Notes: generated by a model from the letters alone, not told the origin. A DNA stretch of 64,000 nucleotides from an uncultured Pseudomonas sp. (GCF_913777995.1 NZ_CAJYVE010000041.1:49712-113711), one strand, 5' to 3'; positions 8,637-17,976 are shown, numbered from the stretch's first letter. A program made the numbers and translations.

Positions 8637-9953
8637 ATGAAAAACCACCGTTACAGCGCATGGCTGGGCGCCGCCTGGCTGACCCTGGGGCTGGCCAGCG
8701 CCACGCCGGTCGCCGCCGAGACCGTGCTCAAGGGTACGCACGAGGTGGTATGGAAGGACTTTCTCGGGGTCAACGCACAGTTCGCCTACTTCAGTCCCGA
8801 GGTCTACCAGCGGCAGATGGACGCCCTCGACCAACTGGGCCTGGCGTGGATACGCCTGACCCTGCACTGGCCGCTCATCGAACCGGAAAAGGACAAGCTG
8901 AAGCTCGAGCCCGTGGACGCTGCAATGGCGGAAATGAACCGTCGCGGCTACCAAGTGCTGGCCTATCTGGTCGGTTCGGCGCCTTTTGCCAGCAGCGCTG
9001 CGGCCAATGTCGAGGGGCGCGACCAATACCCGCCCAAGGACTTCGAGCAGTTCGCGGCGCGCATGGCCGACCTGGCCAAACGCTACCCTCAGGTGAACAC
9101 CTGGCAGGTGTGGAACGAACCCAACATCGTCTGGCGACCCGAGGCCGACCCGCAGGGCTACGGCCGGCTGCTCAAGGTCACCGCCGACGCCATCCGTGCT
9201 GCCGTGCCCGGCAAGCCGGTGGCCACCGCCGGCATGGCCTATTACAGCCAACTGCATGACAAGCCCGGCTACATGCTGCAGAGCCTGGTGGACGGCGGCC
9301 TGGGCCAGCAGGACATCGTCGCCGCCTACCACCCCTACTCCGAATACCCAGAAGGCGACTCGCCAGCCGACCGCGACTTCCTGGTACGCGGCAATGCCAT
9401 GAACAAGATGCTCCACGACGCCGGGGTCAGGCAGGTATGGGCCACCGAATGGGGCTGGTCGAGCTATGCCGGGCCCAAGGAAATGCAGGAAATCATCGGC
9501 CAGCGCGGCCAGGCCGACTACACCCTGCGGCGCCTGGCCCTGATGAGCACCATGGACTATCAGCGCATCTTCCTGTTCAACCTCAACGACCTGGACGAGC
9601 GCGCCACCCCCAGGGACCAGGGCTACGGGCTGGTGGACCTGCAGGGCAACGCCAAGCCGGTGTACCTGGCCCTGCAGAATTTCCTCAACGTCACCGGCCC
9701 GCGCCTGCTGCCGAGCGAGCCGCCGGCGGTGAGCAGCGTGCCCCGGGACCTGTACGCGGTGTCGTGGAAGCGCCCGGACGGCAGCAACCTGCTGATGTTC
9801 TGGAGCGCGGCAGGCCGCTCGCTGACCTTTCCACGCATCAGCGAAGCGGTGCTGCACGACCCGCTGGACGGCACGCGCTCGACCCTGTCCAACGCCGCGG
9901 GCGTGACCCTGGCGCTCAAGCCGACGCTGCAGATTCTGGAATGGAAGCCCTGA
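8637..9953 (+). CDS. pslG: PslG, periplasmic glycoside hydrolase (GH39-like)
   Basis: The 438-residue product matches PslG (442 in PAO1), an endoglycosidase that cuts Psl and influences chain release. Start ATG 8637 gives a Sec signal peptide cleaved near ATPVAAE. The TIM-barrel catalytic pair is visible: acid/base Glu161 in WNEPN and nucleophile Glu271 in ATEWGW, close to the reported PAO1 positions 165 and 276. A C-terminal beta domain follows from about 340. It lies between two glycosyltransferase genes, typical for psl clusters. Sequence cannot say whether it is membrane-retained or soluble. Confidence 0.92.
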   Translation: MKNHRYSAWLGAAWLTLGLASATPVAAETVLKGTHEVVWKDFLGVNAQFAYFSPEVYQRQMDALDQLGLAWIRLTLHWPLIEPEKDKLKLEPVDAAMAEMNRRGYQVLAYLVGSAPFASSAAANVEGRDQYPPKDFEQFAARMADLAKRYPQVNTWQVWNEPNIVWRPEADPQGYGRLLKVTADAIRAAVPGKPVATAGMAYYSQLHDKPGYMLQSLVDGGLGQQDIVAAYHPYSEYPEGDSPADRDFLVRGNAMNKMLHDAGVRQVWATEWGWSSYAGPKEMQEIIGQRGQADYTLRRLALMSTMDYQRIFLFNLNDLDERATPRDQGYGLVDLQGNAKPVYLALQNFLNVTGPRLLPSEPPAVSSVPRDLYAVSWKRPDGSNLLMFWSAAGRSLTFPRISEAVLHDPLDGTRSTLSNAAGVTLALKPTLQILEWKP

Positions 9954-9955
9954 GC

Positions 9956-11173
9956 ATGCGCATTCTCTGGACCCTGCCCTACCTGCCCTGGCCCACCACC
10001 AGTGGTGGCAAGACCCGCGAATATCACCTTTTGCGTAACCTGGCCGCGCGCGGTCATCGCATCACCCTGCTGGTGCAGTCCAAGACCGAACTCGATGAAA
10101 AGGGCCGCCAGGCCCTGGAGCCCTGGCTGGAACGCCTGATCGTCCTGCCCCGGCGGCCGCTGCGCAGCCTGCGCACCCTGCTGGCCGTGGCCTTCGCGCC
10201 GGCGCCGATGCTGGCCAGCGTGAATGGCTACGCCCCGGAGCTGGAGCGCACCTTCGCCGAGCTGCTCAAGGAACACTGGGACATCATCCAGATCCAGCAC
10301 ACCTACGCCTTTCAGCCGTTCGAACGCGCCCTGGCCGCCAGCGGCAAACCGTTCATCCTCACCGAGCACAACGTCGAATCGGCGCTCGGCGCTGCCAGCT
10401 ACGACAAGCTGCCCGCCTTGCTCGCCCCCTTTACCCTGTACGACCGCTGGCGCTATCGGCGCTGGGAGGCCCGGGTGTTTCGTCAGGCCGGCGAGCTGAT
10501 CTCGGTCACCGAAAGCGACGCCAAGGCCCTCTCGCGCCTGAGTGGCAAGCCGGTGTCGATCGTGGTCAATAGCGTCGATTGCGACTACTACGCCAGCGTG
10601 CAGCCAGACCGCGAAGGCCAGCAGTTGCTGTTCATCGGCAACTATGAGTACGCCCCCAACGTCGATGCCGTGGCCTGGGCGCTGGACGAAATAATGCCCA
10701 AGGTCTGGGCCGCAAAGCCGCAGGTGCGCCTGACCATCGCCGGTTACGCCATGCCCGAATCCTGGCGCGAGCGCTGGCCCGACCCGCGTATCGAGTGGCT
10801 CGGCTACGTGCCCGACCTGCGCGCCCTGCAGCGACGCTCGACGATGTTCTTCGCCCCGCTGCGCCAGGGCGGCGGTTCGAAACTGAAGATTCTCGAAGCC
10901 ATGGCCGCCGGCCTGCCGGTGGTGACCACCGCGCAAGGTGTTTCCGGCCTGGCCGTAGAGCACGAGGTTCATTATCTGGGCAGTGAAGACGCCGCCGAGC
11001 TGGCCAGGCTGATCACCGACCACATCGACGCCCCACTGCGCCTGGCAGGGCTCGGCGAGGCCGCTCGCGCCTATGCCCGCGCGCGTCACGACTGGGCGGT
11101 CTCTGCCGCACAGCTGGAAGCCACCTACATCCGCCTCACGCCCCCTACCCCAGGAGTGCGCCCATGCGCATAG
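9956..11173 (+). CDS. pslH: PslH, glycosyltransferase family 4
   Basis: This 405-residue GT4 enzyme (PAO1 PslH 402) starts MRILWTLPYLPWPTTSGGKT, with the open acceptor loop. It carries the donor-binding motif PLRQGGGSKLKILEAMAAG at about 300-320. A Glu-x7-Glu-like arrangement helps identify the retaining family 4. ATG 9956 lies two bases after the pslG stop; another in-frame ATG at 9941 would add MEALS inside pslG and is possible but less likely. The protein should be cytoplasmic. The 3' end overlaps pslI by ten bases, implying translational coupling. Confidence 0.88.
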   Translation: MRILWTLPYLPWPTTSGGKTREYHLLRNLAARGHRITLLVQSKTELDEKGRQALEPWLERLIVLPRRPLRSLRTLLAVAFAPAPMLASVNGYAPELERTFAELLKEHWDIIQIQHTYAFQPFERALAASGKPFILTEHNVESALGAASYDKLPALLAPFTLYDRWRYRRWEARVFRQAGELISVTESDAKALSRLSGKPVSIVVNSVDCDYYASVQPDREGQQLLFIGNYEYAPNVDAVAWALDEIMPKVWAAKPQVRLTIAGYAMPESWRERWPDPRIEWLGYVPDLRALQRRSTMFFAPLRQGGGSKLKILEAMAAGLPVVTTAQGVSGLAVEHEVHYLGSEDAAELARLITDHIDAPLRLAGLGEAARAYARARHDWAVSAAQLEATYIRLTPPTPGVRPCA

Positions 11174-12264
11174 GACTCGACTACCGTGCCGCCGTCGGTT
11201 ATCCGTTCACCGGCATCGGCCGCCAGAATTTCGCCCTGGAAGATGCGCTACGCAGCTTTCCCGGCGCCAGCCTGCAGCTGTTCGGCGTCGCCCCTGAAGG
11301 CCACCCGATACGTCGGCGCATTCATGCTCCGCGCTGGTCGGCACCGCTGGCCTCGGTGCATCGCCTGCCCGAGCGCCTGAAGTTCGAAGGGCTGTTCCTG
11401 CCCGGCGCGCTGCGCGATGCCGGTATCGAACTGTACGTCGCCAACATCAACATGGGCCTGCCGCTGGGGCGCAAGCCCGAAGGGCTCAAGTACGTGCTGC
11501 AGTTGCATGACCTGTTCCAGCTGACCCAGGAAAACCACCACGGCTCGCGCCTGAAGGCACACCTGTACCGCTACACCGACCGGTTGTCCATCGAGCATTC
11601 GCTGAAGGTCGCCGACCGGGTCTGGCTGCCTTCGCAGTACAGCGCCGACGAAACGACCCGGGTGTTTCCCTGGGCGGCGGCGAAGCTGCGCGTGGTGCCG
11701 GTGCGGGTCGACAGCTTTGCCGGCGAGCCGGCCGACATCAGTGCCCTGGCCCTGCCGGAGCGCTACTGGTTGTGCGTAGGCACCCGCGAACCGCGCAAGA
11801 ACATGGTCTGGTTCGTCGACGCCTGGCAGACCGCACGCCGACGCTACCCGCACATCCCCGCCCTGGTGCTGGTCGGCAGTGACGAGGTGCTGCACCCTAA
11901 CCAGCGCCAGCTCGATGGCCTGCATGTGCGGCGCGGCCTGAGCGACCCCGAACTGCACGCGGTGTATCGCCAGGCCGAACGCCTCTGGCAGCCCTCGCGC
12001 GCCGAGGGCTTCGGCCTGCCGGTGATCGAAGCCCTGCGCGTCGGCACCCCGGTGGCCGTGGCCACTGGCAGCTCGCTGGACGAAATTACCCCACCGGACA
12101 GCCCGCGCTTCTCGCCGTACGATGGCGACGCGCTGATCCGCCTGATGGGTGTGCTGTCCACGGCCAGCGCCGAAGACCCGCAACACTTGCGGGAATGGTC
12201 GCTGCGCTATGACCGCCCCGAGTTCGAACGCCGCGTGCACGCCGCTCTGGAGGAGCTGCGCTGA
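11164..12264 (+). CDS. pslI: PslI, glycosyltransferase family 4
   Basis: At 366 residues it matches PslI (367 in PAO1). It begins MRIGLDYRAAVGYPFTGIGR. LCVGTREPRKNM (about 203) marks the hinge and SRAEGFGLPVIEALRVGTPV (about 280) is the donor-site motif of GT4 mannosyltransferase-like enzymes. It is preceded by CAGGAG with good spacing inside the pslH end. The stop and the pslJ start share bases (TGATG). Predicted role: cytoplasmic addition of a Psl sugar. The exact sugar is unknown. Confidence 0.87.
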   Translation: MRIGLDYRAAVGYPFTGIGRQNFALEDALRSFPGASLQLFGVAPEGHPIRRRIHAPRWSAPLASVHRLPERLKFEGLFLPGALRDAGIELYVANINMGLPLGRKPEGLKYVLQLHDLFQLTQENHHGSRLKAHLYRYTDRLSIEHSLKVADRVWLPSQYSADETTRVFPWAAAKLRVVPVRVDSFAGEPADISALALPERYWLCVGTREPRKNMVWFVDAWQTARRRYPHIPALVLVGSDEVLHPNQRQLDGLHVRRGLSDPELHAVYRQAERLWQPSRAEGFGLPVIEALRVGTPVAVATGSSLDEITPPDSPRFSPYDGDALIRLMGVLSTASAEDPQHLREWSLRYDRPEFERRVHAALEELR

Positions 12265-13679
12265 TGCCCTTCGTCCTGCCCATCGGACTGTTCTGTGCCC
12301 TGCTGTTCGGCCTGTTGATCTGGCTGACACCGGTGTCGATGGTCCTGCTGGTACTGGCAGGCATGGCGTCGATCGTCACCGTGGTACGTCGCCCGGCGCT
12401 GGGCTTGCTGCTGTTCTGCGTGCTGGGCACCTTCATTCCTTACTCGACCATCCAGATCGGCGTGCGTACCACGGTTTCCGAAGCGATGATCATGCTGACC
12501 TGGGCCAGCTACCTGTTCCAGGCGATGTTCTTCGACCAGCCGAAACGCCCACCGATGATGCGCACCGAGCGCCTGCTGCTGGCCCTGATGCTGTTCAGCG
12601 CCTTTCCGTTCATCGTCGGGCAGGTCTCGGTGGTGGCCGAAGGCAACGGGCCGATCAACTGGGTGCGCTGGCTGTTCAACCTGTCGATCCTGTTTCTGGT
12701 GCCGCGTCTGCTGAACGAGCGCAAGACCCTGGAACAGGCGGTCACCGCCATCATGCTCGGCACCCTGGGCCTGTTGCTGCTGTCGATCCCGGTGTTCCTC
12801 GTCGAGCGCTCGGCCCCGGCGATGATCCCGATCCTCGGGGTGCTCGGCTACAGCGGCGTGGACGTGCTCAACAGCAGCCTGCTGGCCCTGGCCGACCGCA
12901 TGGGTTCACCCTGGATGCACCCCAACGTGGCTGGCGGCGCCCTGGCGATGATCCTGCCACTGGCATTCTGCTTCGGCATGACCCGCAGCGGCGCGCCGCG
13001 TAGCCTGGCACTGGCGGTCGCCGGCCTGGGCACCGTCGGCCTGCTGCTGACCGGCTCGCGCGGCGCGCTGCTCAGCCTGATGGCGATCATGCTGTGGATG
13101 GCCCGGCGGCGCATACCGCATCTGGGTCGCCTGCTGCTGGCCGGCGCCTTCGCCGGGGTGGGCCTGCTGCTGCTCTATCCGCCCCTGCAGGAGCGGATCA
13201 TGGGGCTGTTCTCCGATGACGACGTCAGTACCGCGATCCGCTTCCTGGAATACAGTCACTTTCCCGAGGCAGTGGCCAGCTTTCCGTTCGGTATCGGCTT
13301 CAAGGTCGACCCACCGGTGCCCAACTACACCGAATTCGGCATCTCCAACCTGTGGCTGAACTTCGTCTACAAGATGGGCCTGCCGGGCATGCTGCTGTTC
13401 ATCGCGGTGACCCTGAGCTGGTGGAAACAGGTACGCCCGCCCAAGGGCAGCATCGTGCTCAGCGCCGAAAACGCCATCGCCCTGGGCAGCACCTGTGGCG
13501 TGCTGACCGCGCTGTTCAGCGGCCTGTTCGACCACTACTTCAGCTTCACCCCGGTTCTGACCGCGCTGTTCTGGCTGCTCGTCGGCATCAGCCTGCATGA
13601 GAACCGGCGCCTGCACATCCAGGCCATTCAGTCATTCAAGTCCGGCATTGCCAGACCCGCACAGGAAAAACAGCCATGA
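12264..13679 (+). CDS. pslJ: PslJ, Wzy/O-antigen-ligase-like polymerase
   Basis: This 471-residue integral membrane protein (PAO1 PslJ 478) has about eleven or twelve hydrophobic segments and the WaaL/Wzy_C family layout. A periplasmic loop between about 310 and 370 includes FLEYSHFPEAVASFPFGIG, and a GSRGALLSL motif is near residue 262. It is the best candidate to polymerise flipped Psl repeat units at the periplasmic face. It overlaps both neighbours (one base with pslI, four with the acetyltransferase), so it is firmly in the operon. Confidence 0.86.
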   Translation: MPFVLPIGLFCALLFGLLIWLTPVSMVLLVLAGMASIVTVVRRPALGLLLFCVLGTFIPYSTIQIGVRTTVSEAMIMLTWASYLFQAMFFDQPKRPPMMRTERLLLALMLFSAFPFIVGQVSVVAEGNGPINWVRWLFNLSILFLVPRLLNERKTLEQAVTAIMLGTLGLLLLSIPVFLVERSAPAMIPILGVLGYSGVDVLNSSLLALADRMGSPWMHPNVAGGALAMILPLAFCFGMTRSGAPRSLALAVAGLGTVGLLLTGSRGALLSLMAIMLWMARRRIPHLGRLLLAGAFAGVGLLLLYPPLQERIMGLFSDDDVSTAIRFLEYSHFPEAVASFPFGIGFKVDPPVPNYTEFGISNLWLNFVYKMGLPGMLLFIAVTLSWWKQVRPPKGSIVLSAENAIALGSTCGVLTALFSGLFDHYFSFTPVLTALFWLLVGISLHENRRLHIQAIQSFKSGIARPAQEKQP

Positions 13680-14497
13680 AACATCGCCTGATGCACTCGC
13701 ACAACCTGCGACAGGCCCTGCCCGAATACGCCGAGAAAATGGGCGTCAGCCTGGAGGAGCTGGAGCAGGCCTATGAATGGATGCTGGCCAACGATGTGTG
13801 CTTCGAAACCCGTATCAAGGACAAGACGCTGTCGTTCATCAGCTATCTGAACATCGAGCCACGCATCGAGCATCCACTGGCGCGGCGCTTCTACCGCCTG
13901 CTGGCCAGCGAGATCCGCGGTGCGCTGATCCCGCTCTACGGCATCAACTGGCCAACCCTGCGCGACCGCATGCTGCGGGTCTGGGAGCAGCTGTACAACA
14001 TGCTGATCTGCAAGATTCCCAGCCACCACCTGCGCCTGGCCTGGCTGCGCCTGGGCGGCGCGAAGATCGGCAAGGGCTCTACGGTGTGGCGCAATACCGA
14101 GGTGCTGGGCGTCGACAGCCTGCGCATCGGCGACGACACCACGGTGGGCTGGCACTGCCAGCTCGATGCGCGCGGCGGCCTGATCATCGGTGACCACGTG
14201 ACCATCGCCTCGCATGTGCTGATCATCGCCGGCGGCCACGACCTGCAGGCCCCGGAGTTCTGGGCGGTGGGCGGGCCGGTGTTCATCGGTGACTACGCCT
14301 GGATCTGCAGCCGGGCACTGCTGTCGTTCGGCGCCGACATCGGCGAAGGCGCAGTGGTCGGTGGCGCCAGCGTGGTGTCCAAGCCGGTGGCGCCCTACAG
14401 CATCGTCAGCGGCCCGAATGCCGAGGTCAAAGGCGAGCGCGCGCGCAACCTGAACTACAAGGTGGGCGGCAAGGGCCTGTTCACCTTGTTCCACTGA
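13676..14497 (+). CDS. hexapeptide-repeat O-acetyltransferase inside the psl operon
   Basis: The 273-residue protein has a C-terminal left-handed beta-helix (about 125-255). Its imperfect hexads include AKIGKGSTVW, LRIGDDTTVGW, LIIGDHVTIAS and VFIGDYAWIC. A catalytic-type His lies in AGGHD (about 187), as in WcaF/NodL/LacA acetyl-CoA acetyltransferases. About 120 extra N-terminal residues are not recognised. It is soluble and should acetylate a sugar on the cytoplasmic side. P. aeruginosa places no such gene here; it has the unrelated membrane acyltransferase gene pslL after pslK. I infer functional replacement. The four-base ATGA overlap with pslJ makes it an operon member. Confidence 0.85.
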   Translation: MKHRLMHSHNLRQALPEYAEKMGVSLEELEQAYEWMLANDVCFETRIKDKTLSFISYLNIEPRIEHPLARRFYRLLASEIRGALIPLYGINWPTLRDRMLRVWEQLYNMLICKIPSHHLRLAWLRLGGAKIGKGSTVWRNTEVLGVDSLRIGDDTTVGWHCQLDARGGLIIGDHVTIASHVLIIAGGHDLQAPEFWAVGGPVFIGDYAWICSRALLSFGADIGEGAVVGGASVVSKPVAPYSIVSGPNAEVKGERARNLNYKVGGKGLFTLFH

Positions 14498-14506
14498 CCC
14501 CAGCCC

Positions 14507-15919
14507 ATGCTCGGTTCGACGTTGTGGCTGACCCTGGCCACCCTCACCGGCCTGGCCGCAGGCTTTGCCCGCGAATGGCTGCTGGTCGCCGCCTGGGGCG
14601 CCGGGGCGCAGAGCGATGCCTTTCTGGTGTCGATGTTCCTGCCCGAGGCGTTGCGCATGTCGCTGGCCGGCGGCCTGCTCAGTGCCGCCGCCCTGCCGCT
14701 CTATCAGCAGCGCGACGACCTGCAGCGACGCCGCTGGCTGGCGGCGCTGACTCCACGCCTGCTGCTCGGTGCGCTACTGCTCAGCCTGCTGCTGGCGCTG
14801 GGCGCCAGCGTCTGGGTGCGCCTGGTCGGCCCGGGCCTGGACGCCGCAGGCTACGCCCAGGCAGCCGGCAGCCTGCACTGGCTGGCCTGGTGTGCACCCG
14901 GCTTCGTCCTGCACGCGCTGCTCTGCGTGCCACTGCAGGCCCATGCACGCTTCGTGCTCGCCGGTCTGGGTTCGCTGCTGTTCAATCTGCCGCCGGTGTT
15001 GTACCTGGCGCTGATGCGCCAGGCCGCCACGCCGGACATGCTCGCCGGGGCCTGCCTGCTGGGCAGCCTGCTGATGCCGGCGGTGTTGCTGCCCAGCCTG
15101 TATCGCCTGGGCTGGCGACCGTGGCGCCGAGACACCGAAGCGGGTGCCGTCAGGGAACTGCTGCAGCGTATCGGCCCGCTGCTGGGCAGCAACCTGGCCA
15201 GCCAGGGCTTGGCGCTGCTGGAACGCATGATCGCCTCGCTGCTGGGTGAAGGCGCGGTGACCTGGATCAACCTGGCGCGCAAGCTGATCAACCTGCCGTT
15301 GATCGCGCTGATGAGCCTCAACCAGGTGTTGCTGGGCCTGATGAGCGGCAGCGCCGGCCAGGCGCGTCTGGCGCTGCTGCGTCGCGGGCTGGCCAGCGCC
15401 ACCCTGCTGACCCTGCCGGCAGTGGCCGGGCTGATCGGCGCCGCCGGAGCGCTGGTGGTCCTGCTGCTGCCGCAACAGACCCACCAGGGACCGTTGCCAG
15501 CCCTGCTGGCGTGGTTCGCCACGCCCTTGCTGTTCAATGCCTGGAACGCCTTGCTGGCCCGCTATGCCTATGCCGATGGCGATACGCGCCTGCCCCTGCA
15601 CTGCGAGCTGCTGGGTAGCCTGGGCAATGCCGTGCTGCTCGCGGTGTTGCCGTGGTGGCTGGGAGTCAACGGCATCGCTCTGGCGGCGCTGGGTGGCGCA
15701 CTGCTGACCGGCGTGCTGCTGCTGCGCCGCCAGGGGTTACTCCAGGTCGCGCCGTGGCGCAGCCACTGGCCGCTGGCGGCACTGGCGATGGCCCTGGCAG
15801 CGTTGCTGCTGCACCCGCTGCAATCGGTACCCTGGCAACTGGGCCTGAGCACGCTCTACGGATCGGGCCTGCTGATGGCCCTGGGGCTTTGGCTCAGGCC
15901 ATGGGCAACAGCCGCCTGA
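14507..15919 (+). CDS. pslK: PslK, MurJ/Wzx-like lipid-linked saccharide flippase
   Basis: This 470-residue membrane protein (PAO1 PslK 469) has around a dozen or more Leu/Ala-rich helices and the MviN/MurJ-like start, TGLAAGFAREWLLVAAWGAG. ERMIASLLGEGAVTWINLARKL near 243 is a conserved cytoplasmic turn of MurJ-like MOP transporters. It should flip undecaprenyl-linked Psl units to the periplasm for PslJ. It is the last gene of the cluster, nine bases after the acetyltransferase. No pslL, pslM, pslN or pslO follows. Confidence 0.88.
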   Translation: MLGSTLWLTLATLTGLAAGFAREWLLVAAWGAGAQSDAFLVSMFLPEALRMSLAGGLLSAAALPLYQQRDDLQRRRWLAALTPRLLLGALLLSLLLALGASVWVRLVGPGLDAAGYAQAAGSLHWLAWCAPGFVLHALLCVPLQAHARFVLAGLGSLLFNLPPVLYLALMRQAATPDMLAGACLLGSLLMPAVLLPSLYRLGWRPWRRDTEAGAVRELLQRIGPLLGSNLASQGLALLERMIASLLGEGAVTWINLARKLINLPLIALMSLNQVLLGLMSGSAGQARLALLRRGLASATLLTLPAVAGLIGAAGALVVLLLPQQTHQGPLPALLAWFATPLLFNAWNALLARYAYADGDTRLPLHCELLGSLGNAVLLAVLPWWLGVNGIALAALGGALLTGVLLLRRQGLLQVAPWRSHWPLAALAMALAALLLHPLQSVPWQLGLSTLYGSGLLMALGLWLRPWATAA

Positions 15920-15922
15920 GCC

Positions 15923-16015
15923 TCGCTGAAGCCGCGCCTACCCGGTAAAGAGTTCAACCGGTAGGCCGGGAAAGCCCTGGTGAGCCTTGCGCGGCTGAAG
16001 CTGCGCCTAGCCGCG
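15923..16015. repeat. REP-like repeats with hairpin downstream of pslK
   Basis: GCTGAAGCCGC (15925-15935) and a variant, GCTGAAGCTGC (from 15994), occur here. The same 11-mer recurs in the REP pair at 22086. CGCGGCT (15990-15996) pairs with AGCCGCG (16009-16015) to form a hairpin between the convergent pslK and LysR genes. It may also act as the psl terminator, although no T run is present. Confidence 0.55.
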
Positions 16016-16028
16016 CCCCCCTCGCCGT

Positions 16029-16940
16029 CTAGGCGGTGCGCTGGTGCTGCGAGCAGATGCGCTTGAGGGTCTGGCGCAGCCAGCGATGCGCCGGGTCGTT
16101 GTCGAAGCGCGGGTGCCAGGCCTGTATCACCTCCACCGGTTCCAGTTCCAGCGGCAGGTCGAAGGCGTGCATGCGCAAGCCCATGGCCTGCAAGCCCCAG
16201 ATCACCGGCTCTGGCAAGGGCAGCAGCAGGTCAGAGTCGGCCACGCCAAAGATCGCCGAATGAAAGTGCGGGGTGATCAGCGCTACCCGCCGTTGCAGGC
16301 CCAGGGCGCCGAGGGCCGTGTCGATCGGGCCCCGCGCGCGGCCGCGGCGCGACACGCTGACATGGTCATAGGCCGCCAACCGCTCAGGCGTGATCGGCCC
16401 GGCAAAGATCGGGTGCCCCTCGCGCGCCAGCCCGCAGAAGCGCGAAGTGAACAGCTTCTGCACCTTGGTCTCCGGACCGAAATTGCGCCGCGAGGCAATG
16501 TACAGGTCGATGCGCCCCTCACGCAGTGCATCGTCGTCATCCACGCCCTCGGGCACGAAGCGCAGCGTGCAACCGGGCGCGCCTTCGCGCAGGGCGTCCA
16601 TCAGCCGGGCACCGAACGAGCCGAAGAACACGTCGTTGGAGCGTATGTTGAAACAGCGCTCCAGGGTGCTCATGTCCACCGTATCGCGGGCCTGGAACAC
16701 CTGCGCCGCCTGCTCGACCAGCTCGCGCACCTGGGCCTGCACCGCCAGCGCCCGCGGTGTAGGCACCAGATTGCGGCCGGCGCGCACCAGGACGGGGTCG
16801 CCCAGCGCCTCGCGAATACGGCTCAGCGTACGGCTCATGGCTGCCGGGCTCAGGTGCATGCGCCGCGCGGCGCCGACCACGCTGCCTTCGTCGAGCAAGG
16901 CGTCGAGGGCGATCAAAAGATTGAGGTCCGGGAGTTGCAT
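16029..16940 (-). CDS. LysR-family transcriptional regulator
   Basis: Starting at MQLPDLNLLIALDALLDEGS the protein has 303 residues, the standard LysR length. A 90-residue extension from an upstream start would be atypical. Residues 1-60 form the winged HTH with AARRMHLSPAAMSRTLSRIREALGDPVLVRAGR, a form common in the NodD/SyrM-like LysR branch. The remainder is the effector-binding fold. It is transcribed convergently to psl and divergently from the CAP protein gene, which is a possible target. The effector is unknown. Confidence 0.85.
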   Translation of the reverse strand: MQLPDLNLLIALDALLDEGSVVGAARRMHLSPAAMSRTLSRIREALGDPVLVRAGRNLVPTPRALAVQAQVRELVEQAAQVFQARDTVDMSTLERCFNIRSNDVFFGSFGARLMDALREGAPGCTLRFVPEGVDDDDALREGRIDLYIASRRNFGPETKVQKLFTSRFCGLAREGHPIFAGPITPERLAAYDHVSVSRRGRARGPIDTALGALGLQRRVALITPHFHSAIFGVADSDLLLPLPEPVIWGLQAMGLRMHAFDLPLELEPVEVIQAWHPRFDNDPAHRWLRQTLKRICSQHQRTA

Positions 16941-17047
16941 GGCGTCATCCGTTGTCAGAGGCCACGATGATAACGCGAAGCGCGGCGGCGACAGACAGCA
17001 TCCTCTTGCCATGCACAGCGGCCCGGGCCGGCCGGAGCCGTCGTGTA

Positions 17048-17064
17048 GTGGTCGCCGCGACCAC
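17048..17064. promoter_or_regulatory. perfect dyad upstream of CAP-protein gene
   Basis: GTGGTCG and CGACCAC flank CCG, 42 bases before the start of the CAP gene in the 166-bp LysR/CAP divergent gap. It could be an operator or an mRNA hairpin. Confidence 0.35.
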
Positions 17065-17106
17065 GCAAATCGCGCATCATGTGCATTCCGCTGAATGGAG
17101 ACAGTC

Positions 17107-17976
17107 ATGCGCTTGATATCCAAAGTAGTGCCGCTTGCGGCGTTGTACCTGGGCCTGTCGTTCAGCGCGCTGGCTATGGCCAGTGAAGAAACCCGCCTAC
17201 TGGAGTCGATCAACAGCTACCGCAGCCAGGCCCAGCCGTGTGGCGGGCAGGCCTCGGCCGAGCTGCCGCCGCTGGCCAGCGATCCGCGTCTGCTGATGCC
17301 AGTGAGCAACACCACCGACCTGCAGCAGGCCATGACCCGCGCGTCCTACCCGATGGTCACCGTACAGGCCATCACCTTGTCCGGGCCCCGGGATGCCGCC
17401 GCCGCGATGCAGGCCATTCAGGAGAGCTTCTGCCAGGTGGTGCTCGACCCGCAGTTCGTCGACATCGGCATCAGCCGCGAGAACCGCGACTGGCGCATCG
17501 TCCTGGCCCGCCCGCTGCTGACCTCGCGCCTACGCGACTGGCAAAGCGAAGGCCAGGCACTGCTGAGCTTCATCAACACCGCGCGTGGCCAGGCCCGCCA
17601 GTGTGGCACACAGTCGTTCGAAGCCGCCCAGCCGCTGACCTGGAACACCAGCCTGGCCGGCGCCGCCGAAAGTCACAGCCGGGCGATGGCCAACAACAAT
17701 TTCTTCGATCACAAGGGGCGCAATGGCGACACCCCGGGCGACCGCGCCGAACTGGCCGGCTACCTCGCCCAGCAGATCGGCGAGAACATCGCCGCCGGGC
17801 AGGACAACGCGCGCAAGGTGGTCGATGGCTGGCTGGCCAGCCCCGGGCACTGCGCGACGCTGATGTCGCCGGCCTACCGTGAACTGGGCGCCGCCTACGC
17901 CGCCGACCCGAAAAGCGATGCGGGCATCTACTGGACCGCCATGTTCGGTGCGCCGAGCGGCAACGGCGGCGAGTAG
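17107..17976 (+). CDS. secreted tandem CAP/SCP-domain protein
   Basis: ATG 17107 is preceded by GGAG at six bases and opens a Sec signal peptide cleaved after SALAMA; the product has 289 residues. The C-terminal half (about 155-285) is a clear CAP domain: HSRAMANNNFFDHKG, GENIAAG and SPGHCATLM include the conserved His/Glu cavity residues. The first half has a similar start (LLESINSYRSQAQPCGG) with weaker motifs and looks like a degenerate second unit. Bacterial CAP proteins are secreted and often of unknown substrate. It is divergent from a LysR gene. Confidence 0.82.
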   Translation: MRLISKVVPLAALYLGLSFSALAMASEETRLLESINSYRSQAQPCGGQASAELPPLASDPRLLMPVSNTTDLQQAMTRASYPMVTVQAITLSGPRDAAAAMQAIQESFCQVVLDPQFVDIGISRENRDWRIVLARPLLTSRLRDWQSEGQALLSFINTARGQARQCGTQSFEAAQPLTWNTSLAGAAESHSRAMANNNFFDHKGRNGDTPGDRAELAGYLAQQIGENIAAGQDNARKVVDGWLASPGHCATLMSPAYRELGAAYAADPKSDAGIYWTAMFGAPSGNGGE

